From Rutpela maculata (taxonomy: Eukaryota > Arthropoda > Insecta > Coleoptera > Cerambycidae), in contig OW386285.2 of the NCBI GenBank assembly GCA_936432065.2, positions 370,575,249 through 370,639,248 on the forward strand: a stretch of DNA of 64,000 nucleotides. The letters are read 5' to 3'. A program made the translations under genes and the position numbers. Numbering within the stretch: position 1 is the first letter of the stretch; each line of letters begins with the position of its first letter. The notes below the pieces were generated by a model. The model was not told the origin of the DNA and ran no database searches. It saw nothing but the letters and a program-made list of their open reading frames with translations. Below, piece after piece: positions 10,351-21,750 of this stretch.

Positions 10351-11546
10351 CATTATTCCAAAAATTTACATCATGCACTAAAAATTCAAGCGCAAATCCT
10401 AGTCGAGCTTCTTTATGCTCAGCTTTAAGCAGGGTGTATTAAATAGGTGGTCCGACGAACGGCACTTTCCTATTATAATAATGGCTTCATAAGTGCATAG
10501 TTACTATTTACTTTAGTAGATGGCGCGAGCAATAAGGTCCTACAATTGCCTGGGGATGTGCATCATATAACTAACATAACCTCAAATTTTAAGATTTTTT
10601 CGTTTATTCTCATTAGTAATGTTTGTATAGGCATTTTTAGCTTGGAGCCATACTGGCTCCAAGCAAATATTTAAAAATTCACGCAAATAATTTTTCAATA
10701 TTGTTGATTAATAAAAATAGACTGCTAATTATAGGTTAGATTCCTAACCTGCAAAAAGTGTCTTATTTTATTGTGACAAACTATTTAAAACTTCATACAC
10801 ATCGCATTGAACTTGATTTTGGTTGAAAATACAGGAATCAGGTAGAAATTTTAATAATAGCTACGTAATACTTGTAAATCTTAAGAAATATATATTTTTG
10901 AGGTTAGCTGTGGCGACACATGCAATGCTGCATGTAGTGTTGCATATATTCTTTCAATGTTTTAATTTAGCTACTTAATGTCAGATGTTACTGGACTCTT
11001 CTTTCACTAAACAGAAACAAAAGGCCGGGAATGTATGCAACACTGTATGCACGTATGCACAGAACCTGTAAAATTATCTATCTATGCGTAAGTAATGAGA
11101 GAACTTATTGGTGCTGCCATCTATTACATTATGTACAAAGTAAGCACTTATGAAGCCACTGTGAGGGTTGTCGTCGCACCACCTATTTAATACACCCTGG
11201 CTTTAAGTAAGTATTTCTGTGCTGCTGGATGACAGTGTAGCTCCGATTCTCTTACTCGCTGGCGACCAGTACTACTCGGTCCAGGAAAATTCGTTTCTTC
11301 AGCAACCTGAATAACAGTAAAGTGAATTTTCTACTAATGTATTTACCAATTGCAAATCTTGTTGTTGAGTTAATATCCTTCGTCGTCAGGATTTATACTA
11401 ATTTTACCGTTTATTCTCCATTTTTTTAAAATGTTACACACCGAATTTTTGTTAATATTATAACGCAGCGCAATTTGTCTCATTGACCATCCATCTTCTG
11501 CTTTAGCAATAACTCCAGCTTTAACTAAATCGCTTATATGGGGCAT
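10351..11546 (-). pseudogene. Tc1-like transposase, N-terminal half (split by a hAT-like element)
   Basis: From an ATG near 11546 the minus strand reads MPHISDLVKAGVIAKAEDGW then SMRQIALRYNINKNSVCNIL, a helix-turn-helix DNA-binding domain of Tc1/mariner transposases, ending at a stop after about 60 codons. Beyond it come frame changes, then KYLLKAEHKEARLGFALEFL...VNFWNNV, which joins across the 7122-10348 insertion to VFINEKTF. The 770 bp element at 10430-11199 interrupts it at KAEH. Together with 6560-7119 this makes one ancestral gene of roughly 330-350 codons. Confidence 0.8.
10430..11199. mobile_element. hAT-like element, CAGGGTGTATTAAATAGG ends, 8 bp duplication
   Basis: The TIRs CAGGGTGTATTAAATAGGTG and the inverted CACCTATTTAATACACCCTG are flanked by perfect GCTTTAAG duplications (10422-10429 and 11200-11207). 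An 8 bp duplication with CAGGG ends indicates hAT. The interior (770 bp) is non-coding. A diverged second copy of the family lies at 43717-44190, sharing the CATAACCT.AAATTTTAAG and AGAAATTTTAATAATAG blocks. Confidence 0.9.
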
Positions 11547-11673
11547 ATTAGTTTTTGCACACTTGCAATGAATTTTGACAAATAACTGACAATGTCACAA
11601 AAATTAAAGTTAGATGTACATAACTAGATTTTAGCAAAAATACGTTATAAGGCTTTTTACGCACGACAGTACC

Positions 11674-12779
11674 ATAATATGATGAAAGAAATTAATAATG
11701 ATCTATCGTAAATAGTAGTTGTAATGCTAACAAAAATGGGAATAATATTTTTTTTTTACGAAAGCTATTTATTGAAAGAGATTTGAATTTCGCACATAAT
11801 TTGTGATGTATGATGACTGCATTAAGTAAATGACATCGTGAATAACTAGTGCGAAATACTGTCAAAAATAGTAAATCTATATGCCACAAATTAACATTAT
11901 GCACCTTATGACGAAATTTTAATTTATCATCTGGGCAAGGGGGTGTACAATAATTATAATAATATTATTACTGTATACCCTTATGAAGATATTGACAACT
12001 TCATTAATTAGGTAAACAAAATAGAATAACAATAATTAATAGACAGGGATAACAATAATAACCGTTCAGTGTAAAATCTTGTTATGAATTAAATGATTAA
12101 AATAAAAAAATAAAACAGAGAGGTACTTACCTATAAATATTCAAGGTACACGGTACACAGCTGAGACTAAAAACATAATGCAATTAAAATTACTTTTTCC
12201 TGAATAGACTAAAAACAGTTGTCGAGAAGTCAGCTCCTTATATATTTTTAAATGTGGTCTTTAAATTAATGTGCTCAATCCTATTATTACCAACAGTTTT
12301 AATTAGTTTAATTACACGAACAATAAATTATAATTTTTGATTCTCTTATATTTTATTCTTAATTATAATGGGCTCATTTAGCATTTTTTTTTAATTTGAT
12401 TATCGAAAAGATCTTACAATTCTAACACCCTGTGCACCTGCCTTGTCGAATCTCGGCAGTGATGTCACTTAATAGCAACTCGCTAGTTGCACAGAGAAAG
12501 ACTCGACGATCTCAAGCGGAATGCACAAGCTTTGATATGTTGCGCGACCATTTCGTTTCCTGTTCTCCGACGTCACGATGTTAGTTGCACCGTGCTTCCA
12601 ATTCCCTCTTTAGAAGTCGTATATTTCGAGAACCACATATCGGATTCATCTGAAATTTTCAACATTGCCTAATTTTAAATAATACTGTATCCGTAAGAAG
12701 TAACAACTACTAAATAAAATTCATTAAATGAGTCCATTGGAGGTATACTAATCTTATTTATCCATTTATTAAAATTATT
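11674..12779. other. Intergenic, no gene identified
   Basis: AT-rich sequence. On the minus strand a TATATAAGG motif (about 12236-12244) precedes roughly 105 bases that end in a consensus-like splice donor, ATAG|GTAAGT (donor at 12130), which could be a non-coding first exon; nothing else supports it. An ACACCCTGTGCACC motif lies at 12426. Confidence 0.4.
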
Positions 12780-13678
12780 AGGTGGGTGACTATATACAAG
12801 TGTTTCACGAGGAAACGGACATGCTTTAATTGCAGATAGAGGACACCAATTATAATCATCCAGAGAAAAAGCTAGTTGGGCCCCCGTTGCTGAAATACAG
12901 GGTGTTTTATATATTTTTGCCAAAATTTATTTTGGTTGTTACTTTTTAAAGGAATGGAATAATAGGTTCATATTTGGCACACGTAATACACTAGTGATCC
13001 TGAATAAGCACTTATATCATACACAAAAAAAAAATCAGGTCCGGACGTGAAAAAAAAAGTTTTCGTTTTTCAAGAAAACAATACTCTGCATATGTTTTTT
13101 TTTAATTTCAATATTAAATTCGAAAAGTACATAAAAAAACTGAACAAAACGCCCTTATTAATTTTTGACACACTTTTGCCACCTTCGAAATAAATTCCAC
13201 TAGTTAATGCAATATGAGACTTTAGGCTTTAGAAAATACCAATGAACATTGTAATATGACAACAAAGGTGAATAAAGTGATTATGGTTATGATACCCGCG
13301 AAAAATGTTTCCTCTATTAAATTAGGCATTTAGTTTTTTTTCAGCAATAATTATTGTTTTAATTATAAATTTTTATCGAGGGGGTAAAATTAATAAACAA
13401 GTAAATGTTAGAAGACATTGAATCAATAATCTATTGCATTCCTCTCATTTCTTCAAGACTAGTAATACAGCAACATAACATACCTATTAACAACAACGAT
13501 AACTGTAATAAGAAAGTTGCATATCAATAATGCACATATCAACAGAATAATTGAACCAAAAACAAAAAATGCAGATATTGTCATAAAGCGTATTTACAAA
13601 TTAGAATTATAATTAAATTTTATGTTCAAAATGCTCACCTCAGCTTCAGTGCACTTTCTAGTACGCTTCATGAGATAG
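12780..13678 (-). repeat. Left arm of a large inverted duplication
   Basis: Imperfect inverted complement of about 17200-17985. Matching landmarks, in order from the outside, are CTAGTTGGG.CC near the ISATGAQLAFSLDDYN-like frame, CAGGGTGTTTTATATATTTT (12898), CCGGA.GTGAAAAAAAA, TTCAGTTTTTTTATGTAC, TTAAATTAGGCATTTAG and ATTACAGTTAT...TGCATATCAATAATGCA. The homology runs past the CAGGGTGTTTTAT end into flanking sequence, so this is a duplicated segment and not just a TIR. The inner end carries minus-strand transposase C-terminal codons and is cut by the hAT element at 13687. Confidence 0.75.
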
Positions 13679-14003
13679 ATCTTATCCAGGGGCGGACTGG
13701 CCCACCGGGGCACTGGGACAAATCCCGGTGGCCCGCTCCAATAGTGCGGCGCCGGCTGCTTGGCAAGATGACCGGCGCCTGCTAGTGGCTACATTGGAAC
13801 GGTGATAAATAAAATTAGAGATTGTTTAAGATAATGTGAAATATGATCTTACTCTTTTTGGTTGCCGACGCTGCACTACATATAGATTTATGAAAATATG
13901 TGCCAATACAGATATTTTATATTTTATAATAAGTATCTCTATTGCTATTAGAAATCCCCCTATTTAGATTAGACGGCCTCAGGCTATACTCGAAAGAATT
14001 ACT

Positions 14004-15598
14004 GCAATAAAAACTTCAGATATCGATTACTTTAAACGTACCATACAGGACTGTACAGGTAAAGGTTTTATGGATTTGTTAACAAAGGTTTTCCTTGACA
14101 ACAATTTACACGTAACTACATGTATTGGGAATTCAACTGATGGTGCTGCTAACATGAAAGGTGAATACAAGGGATTTACAACTTGGCTCACTGAAAAATC
14201 TCCTAATCAAGTTCATGTGTGGTGCTACGCTCACATTTTAAATTTAGTATTGGGAGATGTTACCAAATCTCCTATTCCTGCAGCATCTTTTTTTACTACA
14301 GTCAATTATCTGGCAGTATTTTTTAAAGAGTCGTATCAGCGAATGAACATTTGGCGAAATATTAATAAAGAGAAGAGAATGTTAAAAAACCTTCAGTTAA
14401 TAGGTAAAACTCGATGGTGGGCCAAACAAACGGCTCGTGGTCATGTTTCCGGGACATTTTTAAATCCTAATAAAGATTCACTTTACGTGGGCGTTATTTT
14501 GTCTCTATTTGAAATTGAAAACAGTTTAATGCTGATGTGAGAGTAAAGGCTAAACATTTGAGAGAGTTCCTGCAAAAATTTGAAATAATGTCATCACAAA
14601 TTTATTTAAGAATATTTAGTATTACAAATCCTTTGTCAAAATATTTACAAATCAGTGGTCTCGATCTTTTAAAAGCACAGCAGCTTGTTGAATCTAAACT
14701 ACAGCAATTAAAACGTATATAAAAAAACATAGATGGGATAAAATCAGCATCAAATTCTTTTATAAATTAGACAACAGAGGAGCTAACTCGGAGAGGTGCA
14801 GAAGAAACAATTTGTATCGAACAGACCTTTCCTATCGGGAGGGTTAGAAAAGTGATGAAAATTCCCGGAGAAGTTTCCCATGACAATCCAGTGACAGATA
14901 GTTTCCATAAATTTACTGTCCACAAGTCCACAATGTTATCTTACACATTGTAATTGAGAGCATGACCAACCGCTTTTCTAAAAACAAAGATATTGTACCA
15001 AGATTTAAATTTTTTGTCTCCTTCAAATTTTAATCATATTAAAGAAGATGGCAATTTACCTTTAGAAGCACTACAAACATTAAGTTCGAAATTAGTAATG
15101 TTCAATAAAGTTGCTACAAAAGAAGGGCTATGTGGTATGTGAAGAGCTAATAAATTTCGCGAGTAGTTGGAAGAGTTAAAAAAAAACTATTACAGATGCG
15201 TATGAACAATATTATGAAGTTGAAAATGATGAATAACAAGAAAAAGATTCTCTGGAAGAAGAGGGTGAAGATTTTAAATTCTATAAAACTTCAAAAACTT
15301 GTAAGAACTGCACAATATGTTGTTACAGTGTTTTATAAAATATAACTTATATAGTGAAGCATACCGTTTATTAGCACTGGCATACCAATATTTGTTGACA
15401 TTACCCACAGCACAAGTAGCTTGTGAAAGGTGTTTTTCGACTCTAAAATTTGTGAAAACCAGATTAAGGAGTACACTCAGCGATAACACCTTGGAAGCAT
15501 TTTTGTTAATGGCAGTAGAAAAAGATCTGTTAAATAACCTAGGTAGTGATAAAATAATTGACCAAATCTCCGAAGAAAGCAGTTTGTTGTGGAGGTAA
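14004..15598 (+). pseudogene. hAT transposase (ZMYM1/DUF4371-like), frameshifted
   Basis: Three open segments make one ancestral protein. 14070-14540 contains IGNSTDGAANMKGEYKGF and NQVHVWCYAHILNLVLGDV, the RNase H-fold catalytic core with its conserved D-G-A-N and W-C-x-A-H-x-L-N-L motifs, plus TRWWAK. A -1 type shift at about 14535 leads to 14537-14722 (HLREFLQKFEI). After a degraded stretch, 15317-15598 gives YQYLLTLPTAQVACERCFST followed by LKFVKTRLRSTLSDNTLEAF, the C-terminal hAT dimerisation domain. It lies centrally in an element with perfect 8 bp duplications. The N-terminal zinc-finger part is not recognisable upstream of 14000. Confidence 0.85.
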
Positions 15599-15756
15599 TT
15601 ATCTTTATAAAACTAGAGGAAGCAGCTTTTTATATAATTGTTACACATTCTATAGGATACTCTTTGCATTTTCCTTGTAAATAATGTTAGTTTTTGGACA
15701 TTCTAAATTTTGTGATACCAACTTTGTTGTGAAAAAAAAAATATATGAAAAAAAAA

Positions 15757-15835
15757 AATCACGATGTGAGGGATCGAACCCGGGACCATTGGATTGCAAG
15801 AAACTCTTGCCGCTACACCACCATTTCTTATTACT
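15757..15835 (-). tRNA. tRNA-like sequence, probably a pseudogene or SINE head
   Basis: On the minus strand, TGGTGTAGCGGCAAG resembles an A box and CCCGGGTTCGATCCCTC an excellent B box at normal spacing, followed directly by a T run (pol III terminator-like). I cannot pair a full acceptor stem or fix an anticodon, so a functional tRNA is unlikely. It sits inside the hAT element, downstream of the transposase. Confidence 0.4.
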
Positions 15836-16267
15836 AAAATTGTTAATGAGTGCAATATATACCATTACAAATTTATTGTGATTATTAGGAAACACACATT
15901 AGTAAAATGTATTAAAAAAAAATAGTGATAGGAAATAACATTTCGCAAGGTTTCTATTTATTACAAACCATAAAAAAATGTAAAAAATATTTTTTTAAAT
16001 TTTAAATTACTAATAACTTTTTTATTTACCAATCTATTTTGTTGAAAAACAATAGGGTTCTTCCTCTAGCTAACACTAAGTTACTCTCCAAATTTCAATA
16101 CAATCGGATTTTTCTTTCTTGAGTTATCGTGCTTACAAGAAACGTGACGGACGGACAGACGGACATTTTGAAAGTTGTTTAGAATTCGTTCACTAACATA
16201 ACGATATAAAAATTTTTTCTCTACGAGCGATATTTACTGATTTAGAAATGTGCCGATCAAATACAAT

Positions 16268-16293
16268 ATACTCTTCGTTTTTGCGAAGAGTAT
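16268..16293. repeat. Perfect 10 bp hairpin
   Basis: ATACTCTTCG (16268-16277) and CGAAGAGTAT (16284-16293) flank the loop TTTTTG. It lies near the right end of the hAT element, next to a GACGGACGGACAGACGGAC run. It could be the 3' hairpin of a small element nested there, but no partner end was found. Confidence 0.6.
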
Positions 16294-16549
16294 AATAATG
16301 TAAGTAAGTGAAATTTTTATACAGGTGTTATATTATTTAAATATTTGTCCATTGCCCAAAGCCTGTTGCCTTCTAAAAGTATGTCGCGTTAAAAATTAAA
16401 AACCACTGTAAAACGATTTGAGTGCTAATATAAACCTACCCTAACTACTATATAGGCATTAATAATAGCAATAATAAAAATAATAAAGTAATAAGTGGCC
16501 TGCGAGTTCTAAGATCCAGCGCTGCTAAATTGTTGTCAGCCCGCCCCTG

Positions 16550-16655
16550 ATCTTATCACATCTGGACTGTTTCTAATTTCGTTGCGGCATTCAACAATCC
16601 CTTCAATTAATTGATCTCTGCCGTTAATGTTCACTCTTTAATTGACCCTATAAGA
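16550..16655 (-). pseudogene. IS630/Tc1-like transposase C-terminus, minus-strand copy
   Basis: The minus strand from about 16655 reads NINGRDQLIEGIVECRNEIR then NSPDVI, continuing across the hAT insertion into SLMKRTRKCTEAEVSIL at 13678-13635. It is the inverted partner of the plus-strand sequence at 17210-17325 (IDCRYQLTQRIVEYHKEIRN). This shows the hAT element landed inside one arm of the inverted duplication. Confidence 0.65.
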
Positions 16656-17053
16656 AATAATCTAAAACTAACTGATGTTACGTTTAAAGGCATTGTTTAA
16701 AGTTGTCATTGTTGATTATAAGTAACAAATGTTCTGACAACTATAAACAATAGTTGCTTTCTTTCTATTAGTGAACTGAGCTAAACTTAAGAAATCTAAC
16801 TTAGTTGGGCATTGTGTTTGATTTTTTTTACCTTAGATTAGCTCAGTTAAATATCTTCCCCCTTACCTACGCCAAGTCTACCTGATTTCATCCTAAACTT
16901 TAGAAAGTTGCCCAAGTTGATTTCAAGGTGGCAATTAGTCATAATACCTGAATCTTATCAACATGCATGCGTAAGATTTCTCGTCTGTTTTGATCATTCT
17001 TTTTGCAAATTAGTTTAGATAAGAATCTCAAATTTAGGTTTTCACAACATATG

Positions 17054-17330
17054 TTCTTTCAACATGATGGGGCCTCACCGCATTTTTCCAACCGAATTAG
17101 AAACCATTTAAATGATACATATCCAAACAGATGGATTGGTCATGAAGGTCCTCAAGTATGACTGACAAAGTCTTCCGATTTCAACCATGTAGATTATTTT
17201 TTGTGAGGTCACTTAAAGAGTGGACATTGATTGCAGGTATCAATTAACTCAAAGGATTGTTGAATACCACAAAGAAATTAGAAACAGTCAAGATGTGATA
17301 AAAAGATCAATGGGTCACGGTTGATATTTT
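17054..17330 (+). pseudogene. IS630/Tc1-like transposase C-terminus, plus-strand copy
   Basis: Translation gives FFQHDGASPHFSNRIRNHLN, RWIGHEGPQV, then SSDFNHVDYFL and, after a frame change, DIDCRYQLTQRIVEYHKEIR. This corresponds to the known insect transposase pattern QQDGAPPHF ... RWIGRGGP ... SPDLNPLDFFLWG. It contains the second and third catalytic acidic positions. Conserved Trp codons after PQV and YFL are TGA stops. It differs in family from the Tc1-like gene at 6560-11546. The upstream half is absent. Confidence 0.75.
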
Positions 17331-17985
17331 GTAGTTATCTTGCTACTACGTGCATTATTGATATGCAACCTTGTTATTACAGTTATTGTTAATGGATACG
17401 TTATGTTGCTGTATTACTAGTCTTTAATAAATGAGAGGAATGAAATGGATTCTTGATTCTTATCTTTTTATTAATTTTACCCCATCCATAAAAATTGGTA
17501 ATTAAATCATAATATTTATTGCTAAAAAAAATTGCCTAAATGCCTAATTTAACAGGGGAAGCGCTTTTTGCGCATATCATTCTTCGATATTTGGAAGGGA
17601 GAAAAAGTGTGGCAAAAAATTAATGAAGCCGTTTTGTTCAGTTTTTTATGTACTTCTCGAATTTAATATTGAAATTTAAAAAAACATATACAGGACATTG
17701 TTTTCTTGAAGAACAATAAAAACATTTTTTTCCAAGTCCGGATCTGAATTTTTTTTGTGTATGAAGTTCTTATTCAGAATCATTAGTATATTATATGTGC
17801 CAAATATGAATTCAGTAATCCATTCCTTTAAAAAGTAACAACCAAAAGAAAGTTTAGCAAAAAATACATAAAACACCCTGATTTCAGCAACGAGGACCCA
17901 ACTAGCTTTTTCCATGGATGATTATGATTACCCTCGATGTCCTTTAGCTGCAATTAAAGGATGTCTGTTTCCTGTATATTACTAC
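17200..17985 (+). repeat. Right arm of the large inverted duplication
   Basis: Inverted partner of 12780-13678. It includes the CAGGGTGTTTTAT element end in inverse (ends about 17881) and the flanking sequence that encodes an ISATRTQLAFSMDDYD-like peptide on the minus-equivalent side. The unique spacer between the arms (about 16656-17200) holds more of the plus-strand transposase only. Confidence 0.75.
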
Positions 17986-18044
17986 AGGAGTAATAAGGAC
18001 TTTTTTAGTACATAGACAAATTATAGTTTGAAACATAAATATTA

Positions 18045-18950
18045 CACTCAAAGAAGTAGTATGGGTAAATTCAACAAAAAAAAATGGTTAACTAACAATA
18101 TCGTTAATTTTGTTAAACCAAACTATATTGATGGTATTTTTAAACAAGAGGTGATTGTTATTTTAATTAATAAAAAGTTGTCGTACAGCAAAACAAACAT
18201 TAACTTAAAAAATAGATGAATAAGACTATTATTTTGTTCGTCTGACTATTATTTTGTTGAATTCTGTCAAATTAAACTAGATAATAGTATGTTTTATTTT
18301 TAACTATTATCGAATTGTAATTCTAACCCAGTACTAGTTCGCTGTACTATTGTACTTGGTAGACAAACCAATATTATTGTCGTCTTCTAGAAGGTCTAAA
18401 AGAATTACCATAAAATGTGCTTGCTTACCACGTAGTCTATTACAGAAATTATTCCCAGATGATGCCACATACAAATCACTAACAATAATCCATCATGCAT
18501 TATCTTGCACTCTTATGAATTTATAGAAAATTAATAACATGATTGCAGTGTTCAAATTCTCTCAGGGATCATCGATATATTTGGATGGATCTTATAAACG
18601 ATCTCTAATCTTTGGTTTGGGTGGTCTGATGTCTCAATACTGAGATTTTGGCTAACCAAAAAAAACTTCATCGTACAATAAAGTGTAGATCAACCTAAAA
18701 ATTAGTTGGTGAACAAAAAACAAAGTCGTACTATTTAATTGTAGACCAAATTGAAAATGGTTAGTGAACATAAAAAAATGTCATTGTACTATTTAATTTG
18801 TTACAAGAAGATATGATTATTAAACTACTATTTGTTTACGAAAACAAAGTTGTATGACTATTCTTTACTGATTGATTTAACTATGAAACTAGATAGGCGC
18901 GATTTCATATGCTCTTTTTGGTTGAATTTACCTATCATTTTCTTTGAGTG
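18045..18950. mobile_element. Mariner-type MITE, CACTCAAAGAA ends, TA duplication
   Basis: CACTCAAAGAAGTAGTATGG with GGTAAATTCAACAAAAA at the left is mirrored by TTGAATTTACC...TTCTTTGAGTG at the right. TA dinucleotides flank both ends (18043-18044, 18951-18952). The 906 bp interior has repeated GACTATTATTTTGTT units and no transposase. Confidence 0.85.
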
Positions 18951-19360
18951 TAGTATTTGACCTAGTGTCATGAGCACTGAATTATTTTGTGGAAATTTTC
19001 CCTCGTTCATTTTTACAAAAATTAGCGCTTGGTAAATGACTATACAAGGGAGTGATAAAATATGGTGCATTTTAAAAATGGGTTTACAGGATTCAAGTAG
19101 ACAAAGAAGAAGATTATGGATTAAGACAGATAGATAATTCTATAAATAATTACGTATATGTAACTAACTAAGTTCGTTTATATTATTTATTTATTATTAT
19201 TCTGTATTAAATATAAATAATGTGAATATAGTCTGTAATAATATTAAATTAGAATTGGAAAATGGAAATTAAATAATTAGGTTTTATAGTTAGGTAATGT
19301 TGAAAAAACGTTTTATATACGTGCAAAAAAAATATCAAAAAACTATTTTTCTTATCTAGA
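18951..19360. other. AT-rich intergenic, no feature
   Basis: Low-complexity AATAAT-rich sequence between the mariner MITE and the LINE fragment. It could be the degraded upstream portion of that LINE. Confidence 0.4.
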
Positions 19361-19570
19361 GTGTCGAAATATTTAACAATAGCGATAGGTATAACAGTTT
19401 ACAAAACACTAATATGGTATTGCTTTGACTGTGGTGCTAATATTTTAAATTTCCTTGATAGCAACAGTATTGTTGTATTACAAAAATTGCAGAATAGACA
19501 AATAAGAATTATATTGAAGTGTAACAGACTTACACCTATTACACCAATGTTAAATATTGTGACTGGTTAA
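19361..19570 (+). pseudogene. LINE reverse transcriptase C-terminal fragment
   Basis: A 69-residue open frame reads VYKTLIWYCFDCGANILNFL and IVVLQKLQNRQIRIILKCNR followed by LTPITPMLNI. This matches the conserved post-RT thumb region of LINEs (I-x-P-x-x-x-Y-C-A ... LQKLQNR-x-x-R-I-I-L). It ends in a stop followed by (AAT)n. It is a small truncated copy. Confidence 0.7.
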
Positions 19571-21019
19571 TAATAATAATAAATAATAATATTTTTTACT
19601 AGCCAAATAGCTTCAATACAATAAATATAAATATTAAACATTTATTTACTTTTATGGAAATAAATACAAGATGTACAGGATTATTCTTCATATTTAGGCC
19701 ACCCTTTATTATCATTATTATTGGAGATAGAATAAAAAATTTTGGACGAAAGTAGTAGGGCTGTAACTGAACCCCTTTAATAGGTTAATGGAAGCACAGT
19801 GGCGTGCAAAAATTGAGGAGTACAAGAAACAATAATATATTTTTTAATGGAACGCCCTGCCCTGTATATTGTTGAATTTTTGAATTGCTCTTTTTTTTCT
19901 GATTTCAAAAATATGACATATGATACTCCTATCTTTAACCGTTTTCAAGTTGTTGAACATTGAAAATCGTATTTAAGCTATTTATTATACGAAGGGAAAT
20001 TACAATTATAGTGGAGTCAAATTAGGATTAAAAAATTCAGGGCAGGGCAGTTTTTTTGTTTTAACGTGCTCAGGGGATCAACTTAAGTTCACAGTTCAGT
20101 TTTGCAGTTTCTGCGAGGTCGGCGTATAGTTTATTTAAACAATTTAATTTTTTAGACCGTGTTTTCCATCGGTTTTCTTTGAATATCTCGAAATCTATAA
20201 GTCCTATGGAAAACAACAAAAAGAAGAAAAGTGTTCATTATGAGCTGTACAATAAAAGCACATAAACTATAATTCATTAAAATTGTTATTATTATTTTTT
20301 TAAAAATTGAATATTGCAAAATTATGCGTTTTTAAACAAATCACTGTTCTTTCAAAAATAATTGATAATATTCAATGAAATTTTGGAGAAATATAGCTCC
20401 TATAAAGTACAATCACCCTTTAAAATTCCAAATCAATATAATTATTAAAACGGCTCGAATATACAATTGTTGCTAAAACTTTGCACCCTTGTGAAATCCT
20501 GCAATCAAAACCAAACCACGATGGCTAACATTGTAGCTATTTATAAGTACTTTATGATCACAGAGAGGGAATTTTTTTTTTTTTTTTTTAATTTAAACCC
20601 TTTTTATTGCAGTTGTTTATAATTTTCGAAATTGTAGTTATAATCAAATTCAAATAACTCTCTGGTTTTTTTATTAATTAAAAAACGGTAAAGGAGTAAG
20701 GAGTAATGAAAGTAGGTTAAAAAAGGCAGCTTAAAAAAAAAATTTAATGCTCTACTTGCATTTGGAGCTGAGATACGTTAGTTTTACGTTTAGGTCACTT
20801 ATAAATAAACTAATCGATATTTCTTATTGAAATTTGGAATGGTAATTCTCCTACGTCTATTCTATTGTCTCTGCTACTTGAAAATAATTCAAAGCTACAA
20901 TTGTTAAAAGATACTGCATAGAGACCCGAAAGTGGGGGTCTTTAGTGATTTTATTAGAAATCCGAATATCACCAAATATATCTACAAGTTATATTATGTT
21001 CTTACAAACCAGACTTTAG

Positions 21020-21102
21020 TGGCTAGGTGTCCGAGTGGGCAAGGCAACGAACACTTTTTATTCAGAGTGCGGACGTCTCGGGTTCTTATCCTGCTAGCGA
21101 AA
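21020..21102 (+). tRNA. Type II (Ser/Leu-like) tRNA-derived sequence, degenerate
   Basis: GCTAGGTGTCCGAGTGGGCA contains a serine/leucine-type A box (TGTCCGAGTGGGCAAGG). A variable-arm-like segment, then GGGTTCTTATCCTGCTAGCG, gives a degraded B box and a 3' CTAGC that pairs with the 5' GCTAG. The B-box CGA is mutated and the anticodon arm is poor, so this is probably a pseudogene or SINE. It lies in the spacer of the 3 kb palindrome. Confidence 0.45.
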
Positions 21103-21750
21103 TATATTTTTTTATTATATCAGTAATATTAAAAGTTTTACAAAGCTGAATACGTGAACATAAAGGTAGTTGTTCAAGTTAGGTTGGTTAACCATTTTCG
21201 TGACAAAAATTAAAAAAGTTATAAAAAAATTGAAAATGTGCAGTATGTTCTCAAAGCCGCATTATTCGATGTTATTTTAACAATTATAGCTTTGGATTAT
21301 ATTCAAATAGTAGAAACAAAATAATAAGAATTGGGGAATAACCAGCCCAAATTTCAAGAAGAATTATCGATTTGTTTATTTATAAGTGACGTAAACGTAA
21401 AAACTAACGTATCTCAGTTCCAAATGCAAGTAGAGCATTCATTTTTTTTTAATGTTGTGTTTTTTTAATCTACTTTCATTACTCGTTTACCGATTTCTAT
21501 TTCATAAAAAAACCACAGAGTTACTTGAATTTGTTTATAACTAAAATTTCGAAAACTGTAAACAAATACAATAAAACAGGTTTAAATTTTGAAAAAAAAA
21601 AAAAATGTTTTTGTCCGTGATCTTAAAGTACATGTAGAATGCTACAATTTGAGCCATTGTACAGATTTCTTGGTCTCGATGGCAGGATTTCACAAGGGTG
21701 CAAAGTTTTAGCAATAGTTGTACATTTGAGTCGTTTTAATAATCATTTAG

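Larger units (their letters stand above)
6273..11673 (-). mobile_element. Outer Tc1-like element, twice invaded
   Basis: Possible TIRs are GGTACTGTGTGAGC at 6273 and, inverted, GGTACTGTCGTGCG ending at 11673. Inside lies a Tc1-like transposase gene on the minus strand, split by the element at 7122-10348 and by the hAT-like element at 10430-11199. The left end also carries a plus-strand copy of the transposase N-terminal helix-turn-helix region (about 6405-6545), matching the minus-strand version at 11395-11546. The two ends are therefore inverted copies of one 5' region of about 270 bp. Outer limits are inferred from the short TIR-like match and could be wrong. Confidence 0.55.
13687..16549 (+). 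mobile_element. hAT element, CAGGGGCGGACTGG ends, 8 bp duplication
   Basis: Starts CAGGGGCGGACTGGCCCACC and ends CAGCCCGCCCCTG, flanked by perfect ATCTTATC duplications (13679-13686 and 16550-16557). At 2863 bp it contains a decayed transposase gene (about 14004-15598) and a tRNA-like insertion near 15760. It is the coding relative of the 162 bp MITE at 21751-21912, which shares both ends, including GTAATAAGTGG.CTGCGAG. Confidence 0.93.

Noticed and set aside
15684..15881. Frame containing CEGSNPGPLDC
   Set aside because: It is a translation of the tRNA-like B-box region, not a protein gene.
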